Assembly (NCBI GenBank): GCA_933228895.1
Contig: OW121851.1
Coordinates: 131,363,624-131,427,623, forward strand
DNA length: 64,000 nucleotides
From: Platycnemis pennipes
Lineage: Eukaryota; Arthropoda; Insecta; Odonata; Platycnemididae
Reading direction: 5' to 3'
Of this stretch, positions 10,895 to 21,966 are shown piece after piece. The position numbers and the translations under genes were made by a program. Numbering within the stretch: position 1 is the first letter of the stretch; each line of letters begins with the position of its first letter. The notes under the pieces were generated by a model. That model saw only the letters and a program-made list of their open reading frames with translations. It had not been told where the DNA came from and made no database searches.

Positions 10895-11850
10895 CGTATA
10901 GTATAATGCTCCAGATATATGTTCTAATGAAATGTTTCCTCACTTCCACGCTTTTATTTGCAGTGTAAGCAGAATATTCTTCTGGTAAAGTGCCCATGTC
11001 GCTTGGGAAATTCTACTGGCAATTTCTCTTTTACTTCGTCCATCGCTGGTTACTCGGCTTCGCAGGTTACAGAACTCTTCCACCTCATTGATTTTTTTGT
11101 ATTTGTAGTTTAACATTCGTCCGGGCTTCCTTTACTACTGAATACCAATACCTTAGTTTTCTTTTTATTGATCTTCAGATGATATCTGGTCATTGTTCTT
11201 TTCATATTTTTTTAGTGTCTTCTTTAAATCTCCTGTTTCTGCAATGACCGCCATGTCATCGGCGAATCGAAGCATGCCGATTTTCTCCCCGTGAATATTC
11301 ACTCCCGGAGACATTTCTTTAACTTCTTGGATGGCTTTCTCGATGTAGACATTGAATAATGCGGGAGACAGTGCACAGCTTTACCTCACTCTTTTCTTTA
11401 TGCTTGCTTCTGTCCTGCTGGGTCCTTATTTGATTATGGCCACCTGGTTTTTATACAAGCTGTGGATAACTCTTCGATCATCGTATGATTCCGATTTCTT
11501 TCAGAAACTAGCATCATGTTCCAACCCACTTTGTCAAATGCCTTCTCCAAATCTACAAATGCAACAAACGTCGGTAGATTCTTCTCTATTCTCTTCTCTA
11601 TAAATAACCTGAGGGCCAAAATTGCTTCTTTTGTGCCTGCTTGTGCTTGTTTCTTCTGAACCCGAATTGGTCAGGGACTCCTCAGCTTTTCGTTCTATTC
11701 TTCTATAAATGATTCTCGTCAATATCCCCCACGCATGTGTCGTCAGTCGTTGTATTGCTATTTTTACTTTGTTGCATTTTAGTGGGTAACCTTTCTTTTT
11801 GCATCTCTGAAGTACTATTCCTATGCATTCTAGCCATCCAATACGACGGC
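10895..11850 (-). mobile_element. LINE family B, reverse transcriptase palm region
   Basis: Read on the minus strand, fragments in shifting frames encode motifs of a non-LTR reverse transcriptase: a RIIYRRIERKAEESL segment, FVAFVDLEKAFDKV (motif A, first catalytic Asp), a poorly preserved B region, then HGEKIGMLRFADDMAVIAET (motif C, FADD). A KKLRKTKVLVF-like tract and the GR(KI)AS stretch follow towards 10895. Frameshifts and stops break the frame several times. I recall this type from insect 'endonuclease-reverse transcriptase' proteins but cannot fix the clade. The 3' end with the (ATG)n tail seen at 15114 is missing here. Confidence 0.8.
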
Positions 11851-13127
11851 TTATGAATGCATGGAGAGTGACTGGAAAGCAAGAGTGAAGAACATGATTA
11901 GGAAATGGATTGTGTAAGTTATCATTTGCTAAGCAAGGTGTGAGAGTTAATTTTTGAACGGACTCTATTTAGAGAGGAAGTATATGTGAGATTGAAAGAA
12001 ACAATGTGACTTTGCACGCCAATAGTCGATGTTTGGTGATTTCACCCCCTGCCACAAACCCTCCCGCGGGCTTGCAGGCTATTGTTCGATATACGTGTAT
12101 ACTACCATATAAGAATATACAAAAAGTTAAAGAAAGAGATCGTTATCATTAATGTTACTCTTAATAGAATCTACAATAGTACCTAATAAAGGGATATAAA
12201 TCGTCTTTAGTCTTTTGTAGTCAGTAGTTCAAAAACTTTTGTAATTAACAATGCCTTATTCATCAAAGGAATAGAGAAACAATGAACGTGGTATTATACC
12301 GTCAATAGTTTTCAACAATTTCAAGGGTTAGAGTTGAGATTTTGTTCATTAACCTGTAACTTATTCTGACGCGCATATTCCCTTAAACGGTGGTACCTGC
12401 TAGTACGTTGCATTATTTTCCACAATTCCCCATAGTCCTGCTTCATTTTCCACATTTACAGATAAAAAAATACCCTGCTATTTTCAGCAGCTGCCTCTAG
12501 GAATCAGCTACTTCCATGAAAACGTGTATGAGCATTTTTACGAAATGTTTATCCAAGCTAAGATGATCTTGCTGTTCCGAGTGTTGGCCACACGTTATTG
12601 GAGACCATCTGCATTCCAAATTTACGCTGCACAAAATATTCCTATGATGTGCCCATAACCACGGGAGTGTACTTATTTTCGAAGCCCTGGTCTTGCATAA
12701 AATGGATCAGCGATGCGTGGATATTGGTTTATTCCCCATGAACTCGGACCTGGATCCACATCGAGGCATTCATTATCGTGGCGTCGGGTCGCAATTTTAT
12801 GTGTGCGTGCGTGTGTTGGATGCGGTGTCCCCTTCATCGCGGCGGGTTAGGGTGTAGTGATGCAGGAGAGGCGTTGGGAGGGTGCGGACTCGTGATTGTT
12901 TGGCCGCATCTCTCAGCGACCGCAAGGCGAGGCATCACTGAACCATCGGCATGCATTTTTATCACGAAAGCGGTAGGCGGAGCATAGTCTTCCATCTAAG
13001 CTTATTTTTCTTACGAACTTTAAGAGTTGAAGCTTAAAGACTCCGTTCATTATAGAAGGAATTACACCATTCAGAATCCACATACAGCGCCAAATGCAAA
13101 TGAAAACTTTGTGATGGGTTATCGTCA
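11851..13127. other. Spacer with one family A tail, no gene seen
   Basis: Apart from the LINE tail at 12025-12090, this stretch is unannotated. A moderately GC-rich patch at 12770-12960 has a 69-codon open frame without recognisable features. Confidence 0.45.
12025..12090 (+). repeat. LINE family A, 3' tail fragment
   Basis: Only the terminal block is present: GTTTGGTGATTTCACCCCCT, GCCACAAACCCTCCC and GCTTGCAGGCTATTG. No coding sequence precedes it. Confidence 0.7.
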
Positions 13128-13310
13128 TATACGCAATATCTTACGTGCTACGAGGGTGTGTGGCAGGGGGTGAAGATCACCAAACTTGCACTATTTATGC
13201 ATTGTAGCTAAGAGCTAAAATTCTACTCCTTCATGGAAACATGATAGATCTTTGAGTCACGAGCAACTAGATTGTTAATTCATGCATCAGCTAGATTGGC
13301 CAAAGGATAA
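13128..13310 (-). repeat. LINE family A, 3' UTR fragment
   Basis: The minus-strand end shows the inverse of the family block (CTACGAGGGTGTGTGGCAGG on plus), the CACCAAACTTGCA segment and AACTAGATTGTTA, with no coding part. The tail repeat is decayed. Confidence 0.7.
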
Positions 13311-14344
13311 TTCTCCGTAGTTCATTCTCCGTCGAGAAATTCGTCGGTCACGCTAACCAGTTCGATAATATATAGACTTGATAACCTTGGGGTGGTTGTT
13401 TCAAAACATGCCTAGAGTATCAGTCTAATCATTTGTTTATCCGAGGATGATGTAAACCATTGGAACACTTAGAGCACGAAGTGAACTGCATCCATGAGCT
13501 CAATACATCTGAATTGCTTTACCTCGGCTCGGTGCGTAATGGATTTGCAATTGTTTTTGAGGTAGCAAGCGTTGAAAGCAGATATACTATTATTCGACAT
13601 TGAAAGGAGAGAATTGGTGCTTGTAAACGCTCTCCGTCAAGAAATACTGACATGAAGTATTAAGTGTTTAATGAATAAGCTTAGAGGAGAGCGATGAATT
13701 GAATTGTACGAAATGTATTAATAGGTAAGATGCCTTCGGTGAATAAATGAATGACATTGCTAAATTGAATGCGTAACGATTTGGCATTTAATTTTGCTCA
13801 CAAACGCGGAGGAAACGAATGCTGTTTAAGTTCATTTTAATTTTACTTTCCAACTGCTTTAATACAGCCAGCTTGAAGACATTGGCCTAATTCCTGCATT
13901 TGCATTTTCAAAACATAAATAATCACAACTCTTGCATAAAAGGATGCTATAAATGCTGTTACGCAGCTTTGAAATTATATTTACAATTTCTCTCGAGAAT
14001 CCCTTGCCAAATTGGCGTTCGTATCGATGTGCGTGCTCTTGGCATGTTCCTTCGAGTGGAACAAAAAAATGTTGGCATGGTTACTGCTACGAGAGACCAA
14101 GCCCAGTAATTTAATTTTGAGACCTTAGGAACTTGGACATTCAAGAAAACTTTACGGGTTGTTAAGGAAGTACCATCTATAGCCCCTCGTCATCACCAAC
14201 GCTTCACATAATAAACAAAGGTCATTTGCATAATACATAAATAAACTGGTTGCAACATGTGTTTGAGCATAACAACACCGGTGCGTACAGTAATTTTCCC
14301 CATTTGTTCAAGAGTGAAAAATAATAATTTTTGGCGTAATAAAA
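13311..14344. other. Spacer, nothing recognised
   Basis: AT-rich sequence with short open frames only (13900-14109, 61-69 codons), with no domain or repeat identified. Confidence 0.4.
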
Positions 14345-14873
14345 GGATTGGTTGCTAATTCATGCATCGTGCACTGCAGACTACTCTAACAATATTTCAC
14401 CCTCCTATCCCTTTGCTATGCTGCCCATTGTGTTCTCTTATAGTACGGGGGTAAATGACATTTTGAACCTATTGGTACGATAATCTTTCCTCCAATTATA
14501 TTTATATGGTCGAAAATAGCACAATACGCAGCGGTTTTTAATATATCTAACACCTTCAGTAAAGCTATCCTTTTTAAATTTCTGCCGGAGGTTAAATCTG
14601 TACTTTAACCTGCGATCTGATATTAATTCCCGACCTAATTTGTCTATTAATTCCGATACGCTACTAAACCTATCGTTAACCTTTAAACAAACCTAGCTGC
14701 ACCCTGTCTAGCTCTATGATCAAGCCTAATTCATTTGGATCCTATACACAGGCTGCATATTCACGGTGGAAGCTAACTAGTGAAAAGTTACTTCGCTCTT
14801 TTGTCTTCTCGTCACATTTCTCGAGTACCTACTCTTTTAATAAATCTTTGCTTTCCCTTGGCTCAGCCGCGTA
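14345..14873 (-). mobile_element. LINE family A, internal fragment
   Basis: The minus strand retains broken pieces of the C-terminal reverse transcriptase region. Recognisable on the plus strand are the complements of WDPNELG (ATTCATTTGGATCC), of the SVQ motif and of the YFSLV region (GTGAAAAGTTAC). The 3' tail is lost. Frameshifts are frequent. Confidence 0.75.
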
Positions 14874-15113
14874 TATGTATGTGGCTGTTAATGGCACGTA
14901 AGGACAACGGAATGCTGAAGGTTGCTATTGAAGCTAAATGCTGGGTGAGAGAGGATGAGGAAGAAAGAGGAAAGGTATTGTGGGTAGTGTGAAGAGGAGT
15001 AGGAATATTGAGGAGAGGAATAGCGTTGGGATGAAGCCTATAGATATAGACGTTGAACAGCCATAACCGCTCCAAGAAATCAGTCGATATTTTTATAACG
15101 ATATCAATAGAAT

Positions 15114-15600
15114 GCATCATCATCAAGGGTCAACAATCCTAGGATTGGTTTGACGCAGCCCTCCACTCGATTCTTCTATCCGCCAACCTCTTCATATTAA
15201 CGTAGTTCCTCTCTTTCACGTCCTTTACCACCTGTGCTATGTATTTCATACGAGGCCTGCCTTTTCCATTCTTCTCGTTCACTTTTCTCTCGATGATTGT
15301 CTTCATCAGGCCATCGTGTCTTAAGATGTGGCCGATCAAGTTGTCCCGTCTTCTTTTTATAGTTTTCAGCAGACTTCTCTTTTCTCCCACTCTTCTTAGG
15401 ACTTCTTCATTTGTCACTCGGTCTATCCATTTTCTCTTCATCATACTTAGATGGCACCATATTTCGAATGCTTTCACCCTTTTCTTCTCCGTTGCTGTCA
15501 TCAACCATTCCTCGCTGCTGTAAAGAAACGTGCTCCGGATATACGTTTTGATTGCTTCCTTACTTCCAAGCTTGTATTTACAATGGAATGCATACATCTA
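15114..15600 (-). mobile_element. LINE family B, C-terminal end of the reverse transcriptase protein plus (ATG)n tail
   Basis: The minus-strand frame 15597-15139 (152 codons) starts at KYKLGSKEAIKTYIRSTFLY and runs through WLMTATEKKRVKAFEIW, RVTNEEVLRRVGEKRSLL, KRRRDNLIGHILRHDGLM, GKGRPRMKYIAQVVKDV and RRIEWRAASNQS. This is a conserved C-terminal segment of insect non-LTR reverse transcriptases. The element ends in AACCAATCCTAGGATTGTTG followed by a GATGATGATG tail. The frame is intact across the segment, so this is a relatively young 5'-truncated copy. The same 3' end recurs at 36203. Confidence 0.85.
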
Positions 15601-15734
15601 TAAAACAACACATGGAATTATTGAACTCACCAGCAGATACAACAATAGATATATGTAATATATTATATCTAGATATATTATATATAATTGCAGCCGACGA
15701 AATATTGATAGATGAACAGCGAAGGTTGATGTCG

Positions 15735-15778
15735 TTGCATGCCTTGAGGCTCGCAGGGTATTTTGTAGATATAGATTA
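15735..15778 (+). repeat. LINE family A, tail remnant
   Basis: Only GGCTCGCAGGGTATTTTGTA and a TAGATATAGATTAGA tail remain. The upstream conserved block is partly degraded. Confidence 0.5.
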
Positions 15779-18300
15779 GAATCTACATTATGCTGATGAA
15801 ATCACTTATCTATAAACTTGCTGAATATTAATAGAACCGATTTTTTAAAGACGAAAATACCTTGTTCGCTGCGTATGGATTAATTACATGGTTTATTCCG
15901 ACATGAAATACTTAAAATACATATATAAAATTAGGCTCCCTTTACGATATTTTCTGTATCATATATATCGAGTGGAGAGAATCGTTGAAATACACGATTA
16001 TAGCCCGAGAATTTGTATTTTTATCGATCCAAATTGATCCGTACTGATCCGGGTCCAACTGATCCAAATTGCGCTGGTTCGATTGTGCCTTAGTCCCCTA
16101 TGCATACAAATATTTATAGGCATTACCAAGCCTATCAATATTTGAGCTTTTACTGATCAATGGAATGTATCAGCAGAATGGATTGAAATTGTTGATCCTC
16201 ATTGACACTTGGACGTGATATTAGGTGATTTGAGGTGGTCATAGTCATATGCACTGGCATTCTTGCAATGAAATGCAAAGGGCCGCCTTAATCCTCGAAA
16301 GCTCTCCTTTTGCGAAAATTATCAATATATTTTAATGTCTCATGATTTGGCTCTATGAAACAACTCATAATGTTATTGCCGTAAAAACAAAAGTTATGAT
16401 ATTTCCTTGGAATTAATGCGAAGATATTCTGATATACATTTTTTTATAAGATTTTCCAAATACATACAACGAAATCAGCTTAATGAAATGTTCGCATTGA
16501 ATGTGAAACTTCAAATTATCACTCACCGTTGGTGCATCTAGCTTACATTGAAACTAGAATTTTGCAGAGCTGTACTTTTTTATAGTAACGGTCCTTGAAA
16601 AGAAACTACAGTTATATCGTCCTCTTTGCCGTTCTAGAACATTTATTTTATATTTATGCAAATTATGTGTCCAGTTTTTGAGCCAGAACCACTATTTATA
16701 ATGGCTTTTTCGTTCAAGTGCCTTCGCCAAGGACTAAAAGATTCAATTGTCATCGTAGATATATAAGTGCATCTCATGGCATGTGAATATTCGCATTTTG
16801 AAATTTTATTTATCCTTATAAGGATGGAAGTATGTAGGTATGTATTAAAGTGAAATCGTGAAAGACTCTCCGTGATAAAATGTCGTGTTAGATGTGTGTA
16901 TTCGACGGTTTTGATTCAGCGAATGATATTTTTTAATGCTGATCGAGGCGAAACAACTACGCAGTCAGCTATGAGGCCGGTCTGGTTCGAGAGGTTCAAA
17001 CGAGTCCAACGCCATGAGAACTACAAGCGGGGTGGTTCCTTTTCGTGTACCGCCGAAACTGTAGTTCAGGAAACGTTTCCCTTTAATTGACTGTGTGGCA
17101 TCGGAGTGTCTGGGATACCCCGGAAGTGGCCTAGAGAAACGAACTGTCCCGCCTACCACCAAGTGTGTATTCGATTCGCCGGTGGTTGAAGTACTTGGGG
17201 GGTTGGGGGGCTCTACCCCCGCTAGCCAGATCGATCTTCGGATCAAAGAATGTGGATTTCTTTTTTTGAGCATAACCGGACGTGTCCAGAATTTAGCCCT
17301 GGCCCTCCAATCAGCAGCCAAAGAAGATAAACACCGAGCAACCTCTCCATTTGGAACCGCACCAATTCCTAAGAATATTTATATCAATCACCATCTTTGA
17401 AATGTCCCTTCTCATTCAAATCGTCTTATAGTGCTTTGAATGGTGCTTGAGTTTTGATTAAATAAATGGTGACGTCTTTAAACGAGTTGTAATTTTACAT
17501 GTTGGGCTAAACTTTAATTCTTGCGAGTGATGCTTTTCCAAACCTTGCTGAAGATAGTTAAGCGAAATGACTCTTCCATATCTTAATAATTCCATTGGAA
17601 TGTGCTGTCCACTGGAGAGCAGGTATCACAAATGCTAACATTTTATTGTAAAAGTATTGCCTCTCAGTATTGTAAGACCTTAGGCTAGGCCATAAATAAA
17701 TTTCGGCGAAGATGAGCATAATGGCAGAATCCAAGATTCCATATTACCCTGGTCAAAGGCCGATGATTCACTCTGCTAAGTGCCACTCTAAAATCTGCTT
17801 ATTTTTCGTGGGGCGAGGGCCGTAAGTCAGTTATGTGTGCGAGGTACCTTAATGAAGTTTCGCATAGGCTTTATGTTCACCAAAAACACTCTGATTAATA
17901 CATTTCTAGGTAACGGAAAAAGTTGCCCATGCAACGGGCACTTTCAACGTCATGATTAAAAATTGCGATAGAATATGATTTATTTAAATGGTTTATTTAT
18001 TCCTACGTTTCCTGAATTTTTAATTTTACTTCGTTCCCGGAAACTGGGTAATAAACTGGTTATCTATTTCTCAGTCAGCTTTCGAGTCATATGACTGGCA
18101 ATCTCATCTATTTGAACGTAAAACAGTAACTGCCGGTGGCCGTGGCATAGTGTCTACCCTCAACGATCGGTAACATTAACCAAACAACATAAAGGTTGGA
18201 GCCTTCCTTAGCTGAACATGGTAAGTAGAGTACGTAGAGTAGAGTAAGTACAATATTAAGATAATGTTCTCATTCCATTGGCATTGTCTGAGTAATATGT
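15779..18300. other. Spacer, no confident gene
   Basis: Mostly AT-rich. A short iteration of GATCCAAATTGATCC-type units lies near 16025-16075. Around 17127-17185 a GTGGCCTAGAGAAACGAACT patch resembles the SINE body at 45450. Open frames at 16965-17400 overlap on both strands in a GC-rich patch and show no domain. Confidence 0.4.
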
Positions 18301-18306
18301 CAATTT

Positions 18307-18601
18307 CACTGTCGCGTTGGAAAATTGGATCTCAGGTTTCCCCTGCGTTTATTTACAATGGTAACGGCGTTCCTCCGCGTCAGGGTGTCTCATGGTGACG
18401 ACAGTTTCTCCAGCCATCCTGCTGGCGCCTTCAGATCAAAGGTCGTTTCCGTTCAAGTCAGGTCAGAAGTCGCTTCTGGCCAAGTCAGGCCACCTGGCTA
18501 CGGACCTGAAGACGCCAGCAGGATGGCTGGGGAAGCTGTCGTCATCATGAAACACCCTGACGTGAGGAATGCCCGAAAGCCGGTACCACTATCGCGTTGG
18601 A
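18307..18601 (+). mobile_element. Inverted-repeat element with hammerhead-like motif and 15-bp flanking repeats
   Basis: Arms of about 80 bp (18360-18437 and 18503-18587) are inverted copies, with GTCAGGGTGT, GACGACAG and CCAGCCATCCTGCTGGCG in the left arm and their complements in the right. The right arm reads CTGAAGA, a CCAGC/GCTGG stem-loop, then GAAG; the left arm's complement has GAAAC at that place. This resembles the hammerhead core of Penelope-type terminal repeats. CACTGTCGCGTTGGA (18307-18321) and CACTATCGCGTTGGA (18587-18601) flank it like a 15-bp target-site duplication with one mismatch. The open frame across it is incidental. Confidence 0.55.
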
Positions 18602-18848
18602 TTTCAATGACTGAAGTACGGTCTGAAGCATTGGAATAAAGAATTCATAAATGAGGAAAGAGGAAGAAATGCTCCCCACTGCTCTTCAGAGGCAAGAGCC
18701 GGGAGCTAATGTACGCACACGTAGGTACTACGTAACCTCCGAGAGCCACTTTCTCTTTTTCCGCCCAAATTGTGGCCACCGGACGAAACCGGTTGCACCG
18801 TGGCGTCGAATTGGAATGTCAAGTCATGAAAACAGTCTGGTTTTCGCC

Positions 18849-18920
18849 GGCTCGTTGGTCTAGGGGTATGATTCTCGCTTAGGGTGCGAGAGGTCCCGGG
18901 TTCAAATCCCGGACGAGCCC
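18849..18920 (+). tRNA. tRNA-Pro (anticodon AGG)
   Basis: A complete cloverleaf can be drawn. The acceptor stem is GGCTCGT/ACGAGCC with discriminator C at 18920. The D arm carries the A box (TGGTCTAGGGGTAT). The anticodon stem CTCGC/GCGAG encloses loop TTAGGGT with anticodon AGG at 18881-18883. The T arm is CCGGG/CCCGG with loop TTCAAAT and B box GGTTCAAATCC. There is no intron, and the CCA end is not encoded, as usual in eukaryotes. A T-run at 18923-18929 is a good Pol III terminator. The sequence matches the highly conserved eukaryotic tRNA-Pro(AGG) as I recall it, so it is probably functional. Confidence 0.97.
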
Positions 18921-18922
18921 AA

Positions 18923-18929
18923 TTTTTTT
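18923..18929 (+). terminator. Pol III terminator of the tRNA gene
   Basis: A run of seven T residues begins two bases after the tRNA 3' end, as expected for RNA polymerase III termination. Confidence 0.85.
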
Positions 18930-19586
18930 GGGGTGGTAATGGTGTTGGTACTACCTATTTACTAAGTGGTTTTTTACACATTTATTTCTACGCTATTATG
19001 TCGTTTTCCTATGTTTTCACTTTTGTATTTTCATAACTTCGTTGCGTGGAAGTAAAACGATCCCGAATTAATTAGACCTTAGGAATCAGCCGTCTTCAGT
19101 TAATCATCGAATGCTCTATATAAAATCCCTCGATGGCTGACAAAACATATAAGGGTGAGAACGATATCCATAATTCATGATTGTGTAGTAAATAATAATT
19201 CCTATTTTTATTTCTTGGTACATTAGTATACTTTGCAGGGTAAGTAATATAATTTGAACTTTTAGAAAAATATGCGCGGAACAATGGTTAAGATGCCGTC
19301 GCAAAATGATAACCACTCGTTGCTCCGCTCTGTGGAGTCGGCATTATGAATAAATTCGAATGATAGGCTGATGATTATGAATGAATACGGATATTTTTGA
19401 TAATGGCTGGCTTTTTCGTTGAGAAATCAATATTTGGGATGGATTTACAATGGCTGGTACTGTCACGAATGTAATTATTATATGCCAATGCCTAATTATC
19501 TACTTAAAATGAACATGGTTAAATGTTTTTTGAGGTAATGCGGCAATTTGTATGCTAATATGTTAAGAATTTAATTCACAATCGTA

Positions 19587-19695
19587 TTCCTCTCTACCTT
19601 GAGGGTGTTTAGTGGTGGGGTGAATAATCACCAAACATGCACCAGGTACATGCAGCTAATAGGTACATACAGTGTTACTTCATCGGAGAAACTTG
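19587..19695 (-). repeat. LINE family A, 3' tail fragment
   Basis: The plus strand shows CTACCTTGAGGGTGTTTAGT and GGGGTGAATAATCACCAAAC, the complement of the family 3' block, without coding sequence or clear tail repeat. Confidence 0.65.
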
Positions 19696-20049
19696 GTAAA
19701 GAAATATATGACTTGTTCTGAGAATCTTCAGCCTTCAATGCTGCTGCTGTTGATGTTTATTCAATGCCCAAATTCTTGATTCTACTCTGGCGTGTTTATT
19801 TCTGTGAATGAAAGTCAATGTATTTGATACTTTGCGATAGGGTGGAAACCCTTCCATGATTTGACATGCGGAAGAGCTGTGCTTGCACACATTTGTGTTT
19901 GCGCATCACCTGCCTAGATATATTCATGATTGGTCACTTAGTTATAGTTATTGGTACCTTCATCAACTTGGTCTGTTTCGAGCTGTTTTAAATTGTTTCG
20001 TGGCAAACAAAATTTGATAACTTCTTACAACAAGGACGTATAATTACTG

Positions 20050-20120
20050 GCTATCGTTCAAGCCACCTCGAGGGTGTGTGGCAGAGTGTCAGTTGTCACC
20101 AAGCATTCACTGCGTAAAGG
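20050..20120 (-). repeat. LINE family A, 3' tail fragment
   Basis: AAGCCACCTCGAGGGTGTGT and GTCACCAAGCATTCACT match the inverted family A end. The tail repeat is gone. Confidence 0.65.
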
Positions 20121-20842
20121 CACTAAAGTTTACTTATACTATCTATCTAAAGAGAGATTTATATGAGTATCATGTGGAATACCCACTACCAATTTTACTT
20201 TTCATCCAACATTTAAAAAAAGTTGAGAAGCAATATAAGCATGCATTATTTGTATTAGTGTTTCATGCAGAAATTCTTCAATCATAAAATGAAAAAATAA
20301 TATCATAGGCGAAATTTGATCCCTGTTTGTTTCATGAATCCCTGTGTTCTAACGTGCGTAATTTTATTTTCATGTTAAGATAAATTTATAAGCACAGGTA
20401 TGGGATTATAATTGCCCAAATGTTCAGCCAAATACCTACTCAAGTCTGATTGAAGTGTATTTATTTCCTTCCAGGCATATGATGCTGTGTATTCATCATG
20501 GGGCATGATGAGAAAGGTTGCACGTCCCGCAATCTAGGAGTTTAGGGAAGAAGTAATTAGAGACAGCGGGGAATTGGCGACCAGGTGTTGCTGGGAGATA
20601 GCAGATTGATACTGCTACCTATTCCTCCGAGGCGATTTCGTCTCATTTCGACGTGGAGCTCCGAACCAATCCAATGGCGTCCTCCGCAGTGTTCTGCTTA
20701 AGTCTTCAGATCCGTAAGTACAATGTAGCGCCTCCGTCACATCCCAGATGTGAGATCTTTGACTCTAAAATTTCCCGCTAAATGAATAATGTCGATAGGC
20801 CCGGCTTCGAATGCAAAAACTAATATGCAATCTTATAAGATA

Positions 20843-21330
20843 CAAGCTGACCCGGCCACGCGTTGCTGTGGCTCAATCTGGTTAAATGGAAAGCGCACGT
20901 TTATAGTATGTTTAATTTCACAATTCTTATGGGTATACAATATATCTCAGCTGATCGATTGTTTTGCAGCTGGACACGCATATTTGTATATAATTTTAAC
21001 GTCTTTACTAGTCGTCACAAAGTAGAATATTTCAGGCAAGCATTTATTTCATCCGCTAGTGTCAATCGAGGAATTACAGGTAATGTTTGCCTGAAATCTC
21101 GTGCAAGCAATATTAGTGCGTTCTCAAAAGGTCTCAGGATTCAACGGAAATCTTGCAATGATCGATCCAGAGCCTCGAGCGATGCTTTGTGCACCATTGT
21201 GCATTCATCCCAAGCAATAACTTGGTATTTCTGAAATATTTGTCCCATGCCGGATGATTTGAATATGTTGCACGTGAATGTTTCAATGAATTGCAAGTTC
21301 AATGGGATGCACATCCCGTCTCCAGTGTCG
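20843..21330 (-). mobile_element. Helitron remnant: Pif1-like helicase fragment and 3' terminus
   Basis: The minus strand encodes pieces of the Helitron RepHel helicase domain: PLNLQFIETFTCNIF, KSSGMGQIFQKYQVIAWDEC (Walker B-type WDE), HKASLEALDRSLQDF, then after a stop RPFENALILLARDFRQTLPV and IPR...ADEINACLK. Towards 20843 the sequence becomes non-coding. It ends with a GCCAC/GTGGC hairpin (20855-20872) followed by CGGGTCAGCTTG, close to the hairpin-plus-CTRR 3' end of Helitrons, with CTTG in place of CTAG. The Rep domain and 5' end are missing, and stops and a frame break show it is inactive. Confidence 0.8.
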
Positions 21331-21966
21331 ATATTGTATTCTCGATATTGTACAAACCTTCATGGAGTGAACAAAACAACTAACCAAAGCTTCATGGAAA
21401 TTGGATGAACGTTGTGGTAATGCATGAAGTTATCAATATTGTATCGATACAGTATCGATATTGTAATGATACTTTATAAAACTTTGATAAAAAACACCTA
21501 AATAATTTCACCTCAATTTTGTATCAACAATGTATCGATGTATCCATATTTTATCGATATTATATCGATACAGTATCGAAATTGAATTATCGATTTTGTA
21601 GAAACCTTCGCGAAGCGTACTCAATAACTTTCCAAAGTTTCATGGCGATCCGATGAATGGTGTAGTAATGCATAAAGGACAAACACATTATATACATTCG
21701 ATACAGTATCGATATTGCAACGATACATTCCTTTTAAAAAACTAAATAATTTCACCTCAATTTTGTATCAATAATGTATCGATTTATCGATACTTTAGCG
21801 ATATTATATCGATAAAACATCGATATTGAAATATCGATTTCGTAGTCCTCTTTTCGGGAATGTACTCAACAACTTCCCAAAGTTTTATGGCGATCCGATG
21901 AATGGTGTAGTAATGCATAAAGGACATACACACACACACATACATTCATTTTTATATATATAGAAG
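21331..21966 (+). repeat. Tandem repeat, about 245-bp units, TATCGATA-rich; RTE-like 3' tail
   Basis: A roughly 245-bp unit repeats about two and a half times. The CCAAAG-TTCATGG...GTAATGCATAAAGG block recurs near 21385, 21637 and 21879, and CACCTCAATTTTGTATCAA recurs near 21507 and 21755. Each unit is dense in TATCGATA palindromes. The right end (CACACACACACATACATTCA then TATATATATAGAAG) resembles 3' ends of RTE-type retrotransposons as I recall them. No reverse transcriptase sequence is present. Confidence 0.65.

Larger units (their letters stand above)
18930..20842. other. Spacer with two LINE tails, no confident gene
   Basis: AT-rich sequence. Family A tails lie at 19587 and 20050. A possible tiny first exon (ATG at 20674, donor GTAAGT at 20714) is speculative. 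No other structure was seen. Confidence 0.4.

Noticed and set aside
17925..17945. Hairpin TTGCCCATGCAACGGGCA as a Helitron end
   Set aside because: There is no CTRR terminus and no boundary beside it. It is a short palindrome only.
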